Shown here one piece after another: positions 5,497 through 5,754 of a DNA stretch of 5,754 nt. The notes below the pieces were generated by a model. It was not told where the DNA came from. It was given only the letters and a program-made list of their open reading frames with translations, and did no database searches. The position numbers were made by a program, and so were the translations under genes. Source of the DNA: Melioribacteraceae bacterium (GTDB lineage Bacteria; Bacteroidota; Ignavibacteria; Ignavibacteriales; Melioribacteraceae); assembly GCA_027858595.1 (NCBI GenBank), contig JAQICK010000378.1, positions 1 to 5,754 on the forward strand. Reading direction: 5' to 3'. Within the stretch, counting starts at the first letter, position 1. Every line of letters starts with the position of its first letter.

Positions 5497-5754
5497 ATGA
5501 ATAATATTGAAAAGAAAGTTGAGTTTTGGCAGGAGTTATGGGAAAATTTGATTAATAATTTTCTGAAAAAATCATATGGATTAGTAATATATAATCCACA
5601 TATTTTAATCGATGATATCATATCAGAAATTGAAGAAAATGATTTTAGAAATCAAGACAATAGAAATTATTTTCGTTCAAAAATAAACTATTATTTGAAG
5701 AACGACACAATCATACAGGAAAAACTTAAGTCTCAATTTAAAATATTGGTGAAG
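5497..5754 (+). CDS. Hypothetical protein, N-terminal part (3' truncated by window edge)
   Basis: The frame starts at ATG 5497 and stays open for 86 codons to the window end. The protein begins MNNIEKKVEFWQELWENLIN and is rich in N, K, I, E, aromatic and charged residues. It looks helical and soluble, with no signal peptide or membrane segment in the visible part. An acidic stretch (about residues 39-49, DDIISEIEEND) precedes a basic one (FRSKINYYLKND). I recognise no family, and the visible part may be only the N-terminus of a larger protein. Only a weak GAG (5492-5494), 2 bases from the ATG, could act as a ribosome binding site, so the start is reasonable but not certain. Its place after copy C and a stem-loop pair puts it in the accessory segment. 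Confidence 0.6.
   Translation, partial: MNNIEKKVEFWQELWENLINNFLKKSYGLVIYNPHILIDDIISEIEENDFRNQDNRNYFRSKINYYLKNDTIIQEKLKSQFKILVK

Overview
The window is AT-rich throughout, and every supported gene lies on the + strand. A B12-dependent acyl-CoA mutase whose catalytic chain ends without a fused B12 domain, a lipoprotein plus CNNM/CorC-type membrane protein pair, a GxxExxY remnant of the kind common in Bacteroidota and Ignavibacteria, and many palindromic intergenic repeats together suggest a diderm of the Bacteroidota/Ignavibacteriota/Chlorobiota group. This assignment is an inference from gene style, with moderate to low confidence.

Bases 1-2231 look like ordinary, tightly packed chromosome. 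They hold the 3' end of a methylmalonyl-CoA mutase-type catalytic subunit, an unrecognised lipoprotein whose start overlaps the mutase stop, and 3 bases later a full CNNM/CorC ('hemolysin C') family membrane protein. The three probably share a transcript, although the mutase has no obvious functional link to the two envelope genes.

Bases 2232-3000 are 769 noncoding bases crowded with inverted repeats. They contain a degenerate dispersed repeat (copy A), a 140-base element with perfect 12-base terminal inverted repeats and a long internal hairpin, three back-to-back small hairpins, and a 133-base element with long terminal inverted repeats and two nested hairpins. The last ends about 38 bases before the next start codon.

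Bases 3001-5754 look accessory and mosaic. An atypical SDR-like NAD(P)-binding protein is followed by copy B of the dispersed repeat, which runs directly into the C-terminal end of a GxxExxY protein that has lost its N-terminal part. A complete RhuM-family gene starts 3 bases after that remnant. Copy C follows, then two more stem-loops, then the first 86 codons of an unrecognised protein that runs off the window.

The most notable pattern is that a copy of the same degenerate repeat of up to about 138 bases follows each of three unrelated genes (CNNM/CorC, SDR, RhuM), always in the same orientation. This gives a cassette-like gene-repeat-gene-repeat layout that brackets the RhuM gene. I could not match it to integron attC sites. 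It may be a dispersed repeat family that served as a recombination substrate for assembling the accessory segment.
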